Shown: in pieces, positions 1 to 7,283 of the stretch
Layout of the letters: each line of letters opens with the position of its first letter
Numbering within the stretch: the first letter of the stretch is position 1
Source of the DNA: Halomonas zincidurans B6
GTDB lineage: Bacteria; Pseudomonadota; Gammaproteobacteria; Pseudomonadales; Halomonadaceae
DNA: 64,000 nt
NCBI RefSeq assembly: GCF_000731955.1
Contig: NZ_JNCK01000001.1
Location: forward strand, 2,604,001-2,668,000
Direction of reading: 5' to 3'
Translations under genes and position numbers: made by a program
Notes under the pieces: model-generated
The model's input: the letters and a program-made list of their open reading frames with translations, nothing else
What the model was told of the DNA's origin: nothing
The model's database searches: none

Positions 1-729
1 CAGCGCACCGCAGCGCTGATGCGCATCGACGAGCCGGGGCTGGCGCGCAGCGAATGGTACTACGCCTCGCAGCAGGCCAGCGACGAGGAGGCCCGTGCGC
101 TGGCCGACTACGCCCTGCGCCGCGGTTGGTACGCACTGGTAGTCCAGACCACCATTCTCGCCCAGCAGTGGGACGCGCTCGATTGGCGCTTCCCGCCGGC
201 CTACCGGGCCAGTTTTCGCGAGTGGGGCGAGCGCGCCGACGTCGATCCGTTTTTGTTGATGGGCATTGCGCGTCGCGAGAGCGCGTTCAATCCCCAAGCA
301 CGCTCGCCGGTGGGTGCGCGTGGCTTGATGCAGCTGATGCCGGGGACCGCCGAGGACGTCAGCGATCGCTACGGCTTTAAGACCCCCACCCCCGAGGAGC
401 TTTACCAGCCCGAAAGCAACATTCGCCTGGGCAGTCGCTATATCCGCGAAATGATCGATCGCTACAGTGGCAACCGCCTGGCTGCCGTAGCGGCTTACAA
501 CGCCGGCCCCGGCCGGGTCGATCGCTGGCTGCGCGAGGCCCCGCGCGAGTTCGACCTGTTCGTCGAGAGCATTCCCTACCGCGAGACACGCGACTATGTA
601 CAGGCGGTGCTCGCCTACCGGGTGATCTTCGCCAGCCTGGCCAACGATGGGGAGACGACAGGCATTGCCATGCTCGACGACAGCGAGCGCCAGAATCGCT
701 ACGATGCGTCGTTGCTGGCCCGCAATTGA
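1..729 (+). CDS. slt: Soluble lytic murein transglycosylase, C-terminal part (5' end outside window)
   Basis: The reading frame is open from base 1, so only the C-terminal ~242 residues are present. The segment IARRESAFNPQARSPVGARG carries the catalytic Glu of the SLT (lysozyme-like) domain, followed by GLMQLMPGTA and AAYNAGPGRV, the usual motifs of this family. The product cleaves the beta-1,4 MurNAc-GlcNAc bond of peptidoglycan to give 1,6-anhydro ends. Sequence before the SLT domain (DEEARALADYALRRGWYALVV) fits the end of the helical superhelical U/L domain of Slt70. The N-terminal signal peptide cannot be seen. The gene ends convergently against the small minus-strand THX-like gene. Confidence 0.9.
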   Translation, partial: QRTAALMRIDEPGLARSEWYYASQQASDEEARALADYALRRGWYALVVQTTILAQQWDALDWRFPPAYRASFREWGERADVDPFLLMGIARRESAFNPQARSPVGARGLMQLMPGTAEDVSDRYGFKTPTPEELYQPESNIRLGSRYIREMIDRYSGNRLAAVAAYNAGPGRVDRWLREAPREFDLFVESIPYRETRDYVQAVLAYRVIFASLANDGETTGIAMLDDSERQNRYDASLLARN

Positions 730-914
730 CGCTCGAGGGAAAGGCCTGTGCCGAGCCCGGATCGCGGCTCGGCACAGGCCCGACAAAAAACGGGGGGGGG
801 CAAGTAACCGCGCTGCTTGTAGCGCTCGGCCTGGCGCTGATCGCTCGGCCGCCGCCGACCATGCGAGCCGTTGGCGACCTTGCCACGCCGGCTGCGAATA
901 TCGCCTTTGGCCAT
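699..914 (-). CDS. THX-type small 30S ribosomal protein (bTHX/S31-like)
   Basis: The first residues, MAKGDIRSRRGKVANGSHGR followed by RRP, match the short basic bTHX pattern (M-G/A-K-G-D-x-R-x-RRGK...G..G..RP) seen in Thermus S31 and in many proteobacterial homologues. The start is well supported: ATG at 914-912 is preceded by a near-perfect Shine-Dalgarno (GGAGGTGA) about 5 bases upstream. Family members are ~25-45 residues; this frame reads 71. The excess follows a run of nine C (792-800 on the plus strand) and then passes through the 743-780 hairpin, so the genuine end may differ by a homopolymer indel. The family sits in the 30S head and stabilises RNA packing. The product name is a motif-level inference. 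Confidence 0.65.
   Translation of the reverse strand: MAKGDIRSRRGKVANGSHGRRRPSDQRQAERYKQRGYLPPPVFCRACAEPRSGLGTGLSLERQLRASNDAS
743..780. terminator. Perfect 15-bp inverted repeat between convergent genes
   Basis: Arms 743-757 and 766-780 are perfectly complementary, with an 8-nt loop. The hairpin begins 13 bp after the slt stop and lies inside the 3' end of the opposing small gene. Neither strand has a clean T tract directly after the stem (plus strand reads CGACAAAAAAC). It is therefore a strong hairpin that probably ends slt transcription, not a textbook intrinsic terminator. Confidence 0.6.
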
Positions 915-950
915 CTGTCACCTCCTTCTACCGCTGAAGTGTCGAACCAC

Positions 951-1102
951 CCTTAGGAAACACTGCATAAATGCCTGCGCGAGCAAATCGCTGCGTTGTG
1001 CGGTGCTCGGAATCCTCACATATACCTCATATGCTCCGGTTCCTGTGCTCCGTACGCCTTGCGCTTTATTTCGCTCGCCTATTTATTCAGCGTTTCCGTA
1101 GG
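951..1102. repeat. MITE-like palindromic element, ~152 bp
   Basis: The ends form an imperfect ~22-bp inverted repeat: 951-972 begins CCTTAGGAAACACTGCATAA, and 1081-1102 reads on the other strand CCTACGGAAACGCTGAATAA. The interior (980-1075) is itself a long imperfect hairpin around the CATATACCTCATATG centre. There is no credible coding frame. It lies between the THX-like gene and the 3' end of deaD, where it may serve as an mRNA 3' end. Its mobility is inferred from its form only. Confidence 0.6.
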
Positions 1103-1176
1103 CGATTACGCCTCAGTGTGGTAACCGCTCGGCGTCTAGGTCAAGCGTCAGGGTCAAGTCGCAGCCGGCATTGGCC

Positions 1177-2892
1177 TCAGGCTCGCGAGCGACGGCGAAT
1201 CGGCGCGTCATCGCTGTTGCGGCGACGCGCCGGACGCTCGGCACGCTCCGGCGCGCCCTGGTCCTCGGCGATCTCCAGCGCCTGACCGGCGACCCGCGCA
1301 CGCGCCATCTTGGCGAGGATCGAGGTCGGCAACGAACTGGGCAGTTCGACCACCGAGAAGGCGTTGCGGATATCGATGCGTCCGATACGCGCCCCTTCGA
1401 TGCCGCCTTCGTTGGCCAGCGCGCCGACCAGCTGACCCGGCTTGACGCCATCCTTGTGGCCCACCGAGACGCGATAGCGCGTCATGCCCTCGCTGGGACC
1501 GCTGTCACGGCGACGCGGCGGCTTGCCGTCGCGCGGTGCGCTATCGCGATCGTTGCGTGCGCCCGGCTTGGGCAGGCGACCGATGGGCGCCTCGTCGGCG
1601 CGCGCCATGGCGGCGAAGGCGCAGGCCAGCTCGACCGGATCCTGGCCTTCGTCGATCAGTCGTTCGATCAGGCTGCGCTGCGCGTCGGCGCCGGCGGTCA
1701 GCGCGCCGATCACGCGCTCGCGAAAGCGCTCGTCACGATGGGCGCGGATCGCCGCTTCGTCGGGCAGTTGCGTATCGGTCAGCGTCTGGCCGGTGGCCTG
1801 CTCCAGCCAGCGCACCTTGCGGGTCTCGCGGACACCGGCGAAGGTGATCGCCACCCCCGAACGTCCGGCACGACCGGTACGCCCGATACGGTGCGTATAG
1901 GCCTCGCTGTCCTGCGGCAGATCGTAGTTGACGATGTGGGTGATACGCGGCACATCGAGGCCACGGGCGGCCACGTCGGTCGCTACCAGCACGTCGATCT
2001 TGCCGCGCTTGAGCCGGGTCACCGTGCGCTCGCGCAGGCTCTGATCCAGGTCGCCCGATAGCGCCGCGGCATTGATACCGCGCAGGGTGAGCTGCTCGAC
2101 CAGCGTCGTGCAGGCGGCACGCGTGCGCACGAAGACGATCGCCGCATCCACCGGCTCGACTTCGAGGATCCGCGACAGCGCTTCCAGCTTGGCGCCGCCA
2201 TCGACACGCACCAAGCGCTGGTCGATGCTCGCCGCGGTGTCGGCCTTGGACTCGATGGCCACCTTGACCGGATCGACCAGGTAGCGATTGACGATACGCT
2301 CGATCTCGGCCGGCAGCGTCGCGGAGAAGAACACCCGCTGGGCGTCCTTGGGAGTATCGGCGACCACGCGCTTGACATCGTCGATGAAGCCCATGCGCAG
2401 CATCTCGTCAGCTTCGTCGAGAATCAGCGCGGACAGGCCGTCCAGCTTGAGGCTACCGCGATCGAGATGGTCGATCACCCGCCCCGGGGTACCGACGATC
2501 ACCTGCGCGCCGCGGCGCAGCGCGCCGAGCTGCTCGCGATATTCCTGGCCGCCGCACAGGCTGGCCACTTCCAGACCCTTGAGGTTCTGGCCGTACTTGG
2601 TGAACGAAACGGCGACCTGCTGGGCCAGCTCGCGGGTCGGCGCCAGCACCAGCACCTGCGGCTCGCGGCGGGTCAGTTCGAGTTTCGACAGTACCGGCAG
2701 CGCGAACGCCGCAGTCTTGCCGGTACCGGTCTGGGCCTGGCCCAGCATGTCACGGCCTTCCAGCAGCGCAGGAATGGTCTGCGCCTGGATCGGCGACGGA
2801 TTCTGATAGCCCAGGGTTTCCAGGGCGGAGAGCACAGCAGGCAGCAGTGCCAGGTCGCCGAAGCTCGGCGAGGCGACAGAAGTCGAGGTCAT
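1177..2892 (-). CDS. deaD: DEAD-box ATP-dependent RNA helicase, DeaD/CsdA type
   Basis: 571 residues starting MTSTSVASPSFGDL. The ATG at 2892 was chosen because helicase similarity begins there (Q-motif region F..L.L...VLSALETLGYQNPSPIQ) and AAGGTG precedes it. Motifs in order: AQTGTGKT (Walker A), PTRELAQQ, GTPGR, DEAD in LILDEADEMLRMGF, SAT, IVFVRT, ARGLD, HRIGRTGRAGR. A C-terminal DbpA-type RNA-binding domain (~residues 460-535, RYRVSVGHKDGVKPGQLVGAL) and a basic Arg-rich tail follow, as in DeaD. Family members remodel RNA in ribosome assembly and mRNA decay and are often cold-induced. An unusually long upstream stretch (2893-3317) fits a long regulated leader. DbpA is the alternative name, but length and tail favour DeaD. 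Confidence 0.88.
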   Translation of the reverse strand: MTSTSVASPSFGDLALLPAVLSALETLGYQNPSPIQAQTIPALLEGRDMLGQAQTGTGKTAAFALPVLSKLELTRREPQVLVLAPTRELAQQVAVSFTKYGQNLKGLEVASLCGGQEYREQLGALRRGAQVIVGTPGRVIDHLDRGSLKLDGLSALILDEADEMLRMGFIDDVKRVVADTPKDAQRVFFSATLPAEIERIVNRYLVDPVKVAIESKADTAASIDQRLVRVDGGAKLEALSRILEVEPVDAAIVFVRTRAACTTLVEQLTLRGINAAALSGDLDQSLRERTVTRLKRGKIDVLVATDVAARGLDVPRITHIVNYDLPQDSEAYTHRIGRTGRAGRSGVAITFAGVRETRKVRWLEQATGQTLTDTQLPDEAAIRAHRDERFRERVIGALTAGADAQRSLIERLIDEGQDPVELACAFAAMARADEAPIGRLPKPGARNDRDSAPRDGKPPRRRDSGPSEGMTRYRVSVGHKDGVKPGQLVGALANEGGIEGARIGRIDIRNAFSVVELPSSLPTSILAKMARARVAGQALEIAEDQGAPERAERPARRRNSDDAPIRRRSRA

Positions 2893-3317
2893 ATCACACC
2901 TTGAGTGGCCGGCAGTCACCGGCGAGAAATTGTCGTGGCACCGCGTCGCTTGCTGGTTGCCGTTGAAATCACTGGGCAACGTGACGAGATACCGGTCGCA
3001 CCTGCATCCTGTCCGCTTCTCTAGCGTCACCGCGGAATGCGGAAACGGACGAACAGTGTGGCGACCTTGCACGCCGGGGCCGAGTCGGCAACTGTGGCGT
3101 TCCATCAATGCACCTGGCGCTTCACATCAGCCGCTCGTAACGAGTCGAACTGTGCGCCTTGCGAGAGAGACGTCCCCTGCCCGTTGGCAGTCGATGGGGG
3201 CGAATCAGCTGGATGGTGGGGTCAACACATGCGAGGAGCGGGCATGCTACCATCGTCGGATAGGGTTTGCCTAGTTTCTTTTCATTCACCGCTTAACCGA
3301 CCGATCGGGAGTTGTCG
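2893..3317. other. Intergenic region between divergent deaD and yaiI (425 bp)
   Basis: No convincing coding frame on either strand. It must hold the promoters of the divergent deaD and yaiI genes. deaD mRNAs in other gammaproteobacteria have long 5' leaders involved in cold regulation, and the length here would allow the same; this is inference. I see no clear sigma-70 boxes to assign. Confidence 0.5.
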
Positions 3318-3770
3318 ATGCCCAGCCTGTGGGTCGATGCCGATGCCTGTCCGCGCGCCGCGCGGGATATATTGATTCGCGCCGCCGAACGTACTCGGAC
3401 CAGCGCCTGGTTCGTCGCCAACCATCAGGTGCCGTTACCGCCTTCGCGCTGGGTCAAGCCGCTGGCGGTGGCCAGTGGCTTCGATGCCGCCGACAACGAG
3501 ATCGTCCGCCGCATCGAACGCGGCGACCTGCTGATCACCGCCGACCTGCCGCTCGCCCTGGAGGCGATCGACAAGGGTGCCGAGGTCATGACCAATCGTG
3601 GCGAGGCGCTGACCCCGGACAATATCCGTGCCCGTGTGCAGATGCGCGATTTCATGGAAACTCTGCGCGCCAGCGGCGAGCACACCGGCGGCCCGAGCGG
3701 CTATGGCGATGTCGAACGCCGCGAGTTCGCCAATGCCCTGGATCGCTGGCTGGCCAGGAATCGCGGCTAG
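3318..3770 (+). CDS. yaiI: YaiI/YqxD family protein (UPF0178, DUF188)
   Basis: 150 residues starting MPSLWVDADACPRAARDILI. The D-A-D-x-C-P motif near the N terminus, VANHQ at ~33 and the LLITADLPLALEAIDKGAEV and MTNRGE motifs are the signature of the YaiI/YqxD family, which has a PIN-like fold. ATG at 3318 has GGGAG at 3307-3311, six bases upstream; a TTG two codons earlier is a weaker alternative. The family is widespread but its biochemical role is not settled. The conserved Asp residues suggest a metal-dependent nuclease-like site, which is inference. The gene stands alone, divergent from deaD. Confidence 0.88.
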   Translation: MPSLWVDADACPRAARDILIRAAERTRTSAWFVANHQVPLPPSRWVKPLAVASGFDAADNEIVRRIERGDLLITADLPLALEAIDKGAEVMTNRGEALTPDNIRARVQMRDFMETLRASGEHTGGPSGYGDVERREFANALDRWLARNRG

Positions 3771-3789
3771 GTTAACCATGGGCAGGAAA

Positions 3790-3860
3790 TTGTAAGAGCA
3801 AGCTCTTCGCGACCGGGTTGGTTCGGCGCCACCACTATCGGGAATAAATTCCCTCCCACA
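3790..3860. repeat. REP-like inverted pair downstream of yaiI
   Basis: Two short palindromic units in opposite orientation: TTGTAAGAGCAAGCTCTTCG at 3790-3809 (continuing CGA) and ATCGGGAATAAATTCCCTCC at 3837-3856 (continuing CACA). Both have the GGGAG...TTTATTC or GAGC...GCTC core with a CGCGA/CGA end seen in pseudomonad-type REP sequences. Related units lie at 5820-5878 and 11671-11760. An inverted pair of this kind resembles a REPIN. It may also act as the yaiI transcription end. Confidence 0.6.
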
Positions 3861-3890
3861 AGAGCTCACAGCCAACTGGTCTGGTTTTCG

Positions 3891-3958
3891 ATAGGGGTCG
3901 GGAAGGCTTCGCCTCCCCGCCCTCCGAACCGTGCGTGCGGTTCTCCCGCACACGGCTC
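3891..3958 (-). ncRNA. Group II intron domains V and VI (catalytic RNA 3' end)
   Basis: On the minus strand, 3958-3926 folds as the ~33-nt domain V hairpin: GAGCCGTGTGCGG paired with the CCGCACGCACGGTTC side, GAGA-type loop, AGC catalytic triad near the 5' strand. It is followed by a GC-rich domain VI stem (CGGGGAGGC...GCCTTCCCG) that should hold the branch-point A. The intron ends in CCTAT at 3891. Assigned by eye from the conserved domain V sequence. Confidence 0.85.
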
Positions 3959-3972
3959 TCCAGTCGATGGTT

Positions 3973-5307
3973 TCAACATCGTGATTGGCTCGCTTGCTGC
4001 CAGGCTTCGGCTAGGGTGAAAAGCCCGGCAGCGGCGAAGAACCTATTGGGCCAACGTCGCGTGTCTGTTCCGGTGTTGCCACGCCCAGGGCGTTTCTCCT
4101 GCTTGCGCAGGATGGCGCGAAGCCGTCGGCGGATGAAGCCATCCAACGGCCGGAACGTTGTCCGATAGGCGTGTCGGAAGTAGCCGAACCAGCCTCTTAG
4201 CAGAGGATTGAGTGAGGCGATGATCTGCCGCAGACTCTTGCCTTCCGTCCGCCGCGTCTTGCTTCTCACCTTGTCCTTGAAGGCTCTGAGACTCTTCCTA
4301 CGTACCCAGCGCTTTCCCGCCTCGAAGCGGTAGCCCAGGAAGTCGAAGCCCTCGCCGCGTTGTCGACAGTCACCGATATGGGGCTTGTCGGGGTGCAGGG
4401 TCAGGCCATTCGTCATCACCCAGTCCTGCACGTGGGCCAGGGCCTGCCGGGCCTCCTGCTCGCTGTAACAGAGGATGACAAAGTCGTCGGCATACCGCAC
4501 CATGCGATAGCCGCGCTGGGTCATCTCCTGGTCCAGCGGGTGCAGGTAGAGATTCGCCAGCAAGGGGCTGATGATCGCTCCTTGCGGCGCTCCCGCGGTG
4601 GGGCTCCAGCAGTTCATCTCGCTAACGATGTCCTGCGTCAGCCAGGCACGCAGCAGTGACAACAACCGACCATCGCTGAGCCGTTCCTCAACACGGCTCA
4701 TGAGGCGGTCATGCGGGATGCTGTCGAAGTAACCCTGCAGGTCGGCGTCGACCCCCCAGGTCATGCCGGCCTTGAGGCCATCATCGACGGCCCGCAAGGC
4801 GTCCTTGCAGCCTCTTCCTGGTCGGAAGCCATAGCTCATCGGCAGGAACTCGTGCTCGAGAATCGGTTCGATGACACGCTTGAGCGCCGCCTGAACGATG
4901 CGGTCCTTGACGGTAGGGATACCCAACGGGCGTGTCTTGCCGCCGCCCTTGGGGATCTCGATCCGCCGCACCGCCTGTGGGCGGTACCGCCCCGCCGCCA
5001 GGTCGGCCTGGAGCTCCTCAAGGTGGCGTCCGGACTGCGCGGCGAAGCGTGACACGCTTTGCCGATCGACCCCCGCTGCACCCTGGTTGCGGTAGACCTG
5101 TAGCCAGGCACTCGCTAGGGTCGACGAGCGGTGTACCTTGTCGATCAGGCTGAACCATTTACGTCCTTTGACGCCGTTATCCAGCGCCGCCAACATGCGG
5201 TCCGTCCAGATTGAGCGGTCAACCCCCGCCATAGCGGCGGGTGATGACGCACCTTGCTTAGTCCCACGGGGGGACACTATCGATGCTGTGCTGTTGCGTT
5301 CGCTCAT
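3973..5307 (-). CDS. ltrA: Group II intron-encoded reverse transcriptase/maturase
   Basis: 444 residues from ATG at 5307; a GTG at 5355 would add 16 residues. Reverse transcriptase motifs are intact: GVDRQSV, IPKGGGKTRPLGIPTVKDRI, YGFRPGRGCKDAL, GVDADLQGYFDSIPH, GAPQGAIISPLLANLYLHPL, YADD in MVRYADDFVILCYS, and FDFLGYRFEAGKRWV. A maturase (X) domain follows, with LNPLLRGWFGYFRHAY. No C-terminal HNH endonuclease domain is visible, so insertion probably uses nicked or replicating DNA. The protein helps splice the intron RNA and copies it during retrohoming. The YADD catalytic site and the full-length frame suggest an active element. Confidence 0.92.
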   Translation of the reverse strand: MSERNSTASIVSPRGTKQGASSPAAMAGVDRSIWTDRMLAALDNGVKGRKWFSLIDKVHRSSTLASAWLQVYRNQGAAGVDRQSVSRFAAQSGRHLEELQADLAAGRYRPQAVRRIEIPKGGGKTRPLGIPTVKDRIVQAALKRVIEPILEHEFLPMSYGFRPGRGCKDALRAVDDGLKAGMTWGVDADLQGYFDSIPHDRLMSRVEERLSDGRLLSLLRAWLTQDIVSEMNCWSPTAGAPQGAIISPLLANLYLHPLDQEMTQRGYRMVRYADDFVILCYSEQEARQALAHVQDWVMTNGLTLHPDKPHIGDCRQRGEGFDFLGYRFEAGKRWVRRKSLRAFKDKVRSKTRRTEGKSLRQIIASLNPLLRGWFGYFRHAYRTTFRPLDGFIRRRLRAILRKQEKRPGRGNTGTDTRRWPNRFFAAAGLFTLAEAWQQASQSRC

Positions 5308-5819
5308 CTCTGGTCGTCTCTCGCATCCATCTTCCTGCCTCCCTTCCCTCGGCACAGGTTCTGTTCTCTGCGCCTCCTGTACGGCGTCTTGGCGGTAGGC
5401 AGAGTTAGCACTCCCGCATCTCTAGATCCCTGCTTTCGCCGGGATGAGCCGTGGCCAAGGCGTGATCCGCACGCCGGTACTATGAAGGCTCTGACCCCTG
5501 GCCGCCGTCACCTCGGTGACCAGGACTCCCCGCTTATCTCGTGCACCCTTCCTGACGTTCCGCCTCCAACCACCTGGCAGGTCCCGCCGTCGCTTTAGCC
5601 GCCACCCCAGCGCGACGGGTGCGTTTCAGGCTTCGCTGTCTCCCAGCAAGCTCGCCACCTGACCCGGCCGAATCGAGTTCGTCATCCTACGGACCGCCAG
5701 TTCGCCTCCGGTTGCTCTCCACCCCGCCTCGCGGCGACGCAGTTACCTTCGACTACGGGGCCATGGCTTACCCCGACTCGGACTTCCACCGAGTTGTGTG
5801 CACGCCTTCACGGGCGCAC

Positions 5820-5878
5820 TGGGAGCGAATTTATTCCCGATTCGCTTTGGCTGACTTATCGCGAATAAATTCGCTCCC
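5820..5878. repeat. REP-like inverted pair at the intron 5' junction and TPR gene 3' end
   Basis: TGGGAGCGAATTTATTCCCG (5820-5839) and TCGCGAATAAATTCGCTCCC (5857-5876) are inverted copies of the same unit, separated by ~17 bp, so the whole can fold as a long hairpin. The group II intron starts at its outer edge, and the minus-strand TPR gene ends at its other edge (5880). It could therefore be that gene's transcription end as well as the intron target. Confidence 0.7.
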
Positions 5879-5879
5879 A

Positions 5880-6539
5880 CTATTTCTTGCCCTGGCCGAG
5901 TTCAGCCAGCAACCGGCGGATCCCCGCGCGCAGCCCCGCATCGGACGCTTCCCGCCCCGGGCGCCCGGGCGCCGCATCGGCACGCCGGGCATATTCGAGC
6001 GCCGCGGCGTCACGGCCCTGCTCGCGCAGGAAGTCGGCATAGAAATACAGCGTGTCGATGCCTTGCGGGCGAATCTCCACGGCTTTCTTGAGCAGCCGTT
6101 CGGCCTTTTCGGCATCGCCGAAGCTGACCGGCCAGCCCGGCACCCTGGCGTAGAGCGTACCCAGGGTGACATAGGCCGAGCCGTCATCGCCCCGGGGATC
6201 GAGCTCGATCGCCCTCTCCAGCGCCGCGCGCGCCTGCTTGGCCAGCCCCAGGGCACCCAGCCCGCCCTTGGCACGCGCCTGGGAGGCCAGGATGATGCCT
6301 TGCCAGGTCAGCACCCGGGCATCGTCGGCCTGACTCGTCGCCAGTCGATCGGCATCGCCGGCCAATTGCGCGAAGGCCTTTTCCTGCGCGTCTCCTTGCA
6401 TCTGGTAGTTGATCTGCGCCCAGCGCTTGATCAGCGGATAGACCGGATCGGGCTGCGCCATGGCGAACCCCGCGACTCCCAGGCTCCCCAACAACATGGC
6501 GGCCAGCATGGCCGCTCCCAGCAGACGTTTACACAGCAT
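5880..6539 (-). CDS. Secreted TPR-repeat protein, TRAP-like
   Basis: 219 residues. The first ~28 (MLCKRLLGAAMLAAMLLGSL...AMA) form a signal peptide with an AMA-Q cleavage site. The mature part has TPR-like helix pairs, for example ARAALERAIELDPRGDDGSAYVTLG and AERLLKKAVEIRPQGIDTLYFYADFLREQGRDAAALEYAR, with the A..L..A(I/V)E(L/I)(D/R)P spacing of tetratricopeptide repeats. It is probably a periplasmic scaffold, but no partner can be named. ATG at 6539 has GAGGAG seven bases upstream. It is the only gene of its transcript and is divergent from greB. Confidence 0.75.
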   Translation of the reverse strand: MLCKRLLGAAMLAAMLLGSLGVAGFAMAQPDPVYPLIKRWAQINYQMQGDAQEKAFAQLAGDADRLATSQADDARVLTWQGIILASQARAKGGLGALGLAKQARAALERAIELDPRGDDGSAYVTLGTLYARVPGWPVSFGDAEKAERLLKKAVEIRPQGIDTLYFYADFLREQGRDAAALEYARRADAAPGRPGREASDAGLRAGIRRLLAELGQGKK

Positions 6540-6749
6540 CGTTCGACTCCTCGGCAGATCCGCCAGCGGCGGAGATACGAGCCGACCGGCTCGTGGTGCA
6601 TCCTACTGCCAGCACCATAACGAACGTTTGTATGATTCTCCATGCAGTCTTCGTCGAATCCGTTACAGCTTGGCCTTCATCGCCGGGTTGCGTAGGCTGA
6701 CCGGATTACCGCAACCGCCATGACGACCGATGCCATGAAAGGCCGCAAC

Positions 6750-7280
6750 ATGACGCGCTGGCGCGATCCCGCCAAGGACCCGCGCCAGGAAGCCAAGAGC
6801 AATCTGATCACCCCGGAGGGTCACGCCCGTCTCAGCGGCATCCTCGACCATCTGTCGCGGATGCGCCGCCCCGAGATCTCGGCCAAGGTCGGCGAAGCCG
6901 CCGCGCTGGGCGATCGCAGCGAGAGCGCCGACTACACCTACAACAAGAAGGAGCTCAACCGGGTCATCGCGCGCATCCGCTACCTGGGTAAACGACTCGA
7001 CGAGCTGCAGGTGGTCGACCGCCTGCCGGCGGATACCGGACGCGTGTATTTCGGGGCGTTCGTGACCCTGGAAGACGAGGACGGCGACGAGCTGGCGATC
7101 CGCATCGTCGGCCACGACGAGACCGATACCGCCAAGCGCTGGATCAGCGTCGACGCGCCGCTGGCCCGCGCCCTGCTCGGCAAGGCACTCGACGACGAGG
7201 CCACCGTCGCCGCGCCGGGCGGCGAGACGCGCTACATCATCACCGCCATCGACTATCGCGATCCCGGCGCCAGCCGCTAG
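6750..7280 (+). CDS. greB: Transcription elongation factor GreB
   Basis: 176 residues from ATG 6750, chosen because AAAGG lies seven bases upstream and the family starts just before LITPEG. In-frame ATGs at 6720 and 6735 are possible. The N-terminal coiled coil has LITPEGHARLSGILDHL and the acidic tip EAAALGDRSESADYTYNKKELNRVIARIRYLGKRL, where the conserved DRSE-x-ADY motif places acidic side chains in the RNA polymerase active site. A C-terminal FKBP-like domain follows. GreB promotes cleavage of backtracked transcripts. The gene converges with rsmC, their stop codons only 3 bp apart. Confidence 0.9.
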   Translation: MTRWRDPAKDPRQEAKSNLITPEGHARLSGILDHLSRMRRPEISAKVGEAAALGDRSESADYTYNKKELNRVIARIRYLGKRLDELQVVDRLPADTGRVYFGAFVTLEDEDGDELAIRIVGHDETDTAKRWISVDAPLARALLGKALDDEATVAAPGGETRYIITAIDYRDPGASR

Positions 7281-7283
7281 CCA

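Larger units (their letters stand above)
3891..5819 (-). mobile_element. Group II intron, complete (1,929 bp)
   Basis: On the minus strand the element begins GTGCGCCCGTGAAGGCGTG (5819 downward), the GUGYG-type 5' end of group II introns. It ends ...CGACCCCTAT at 3891, after a recognisable domain V (3958-3926) and domain VI. A reverse transcriptase/maturase gene lies within. The 5' exon side is a REP-like hairpin (5820-5878) and the 3' exon side (CGAAAACCAG...) is intergenic DNA, so no gene is interrupted. Insertion right after a palindrome recalls introns that target terminator or hairpin motifs. Subclass is not assigned. The 3' boundary is exact to within a base or two. Confidence 0.88.

Noticed and set aside
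5619..6620. A 333-codon plus-strand open frame
   Set aside because: It runs through the group II intron 5' RNA region, the REP pair and the antisense of the TPR gene. It has no SD and no recognisable domain, so it is a GC-rich antisense frame.
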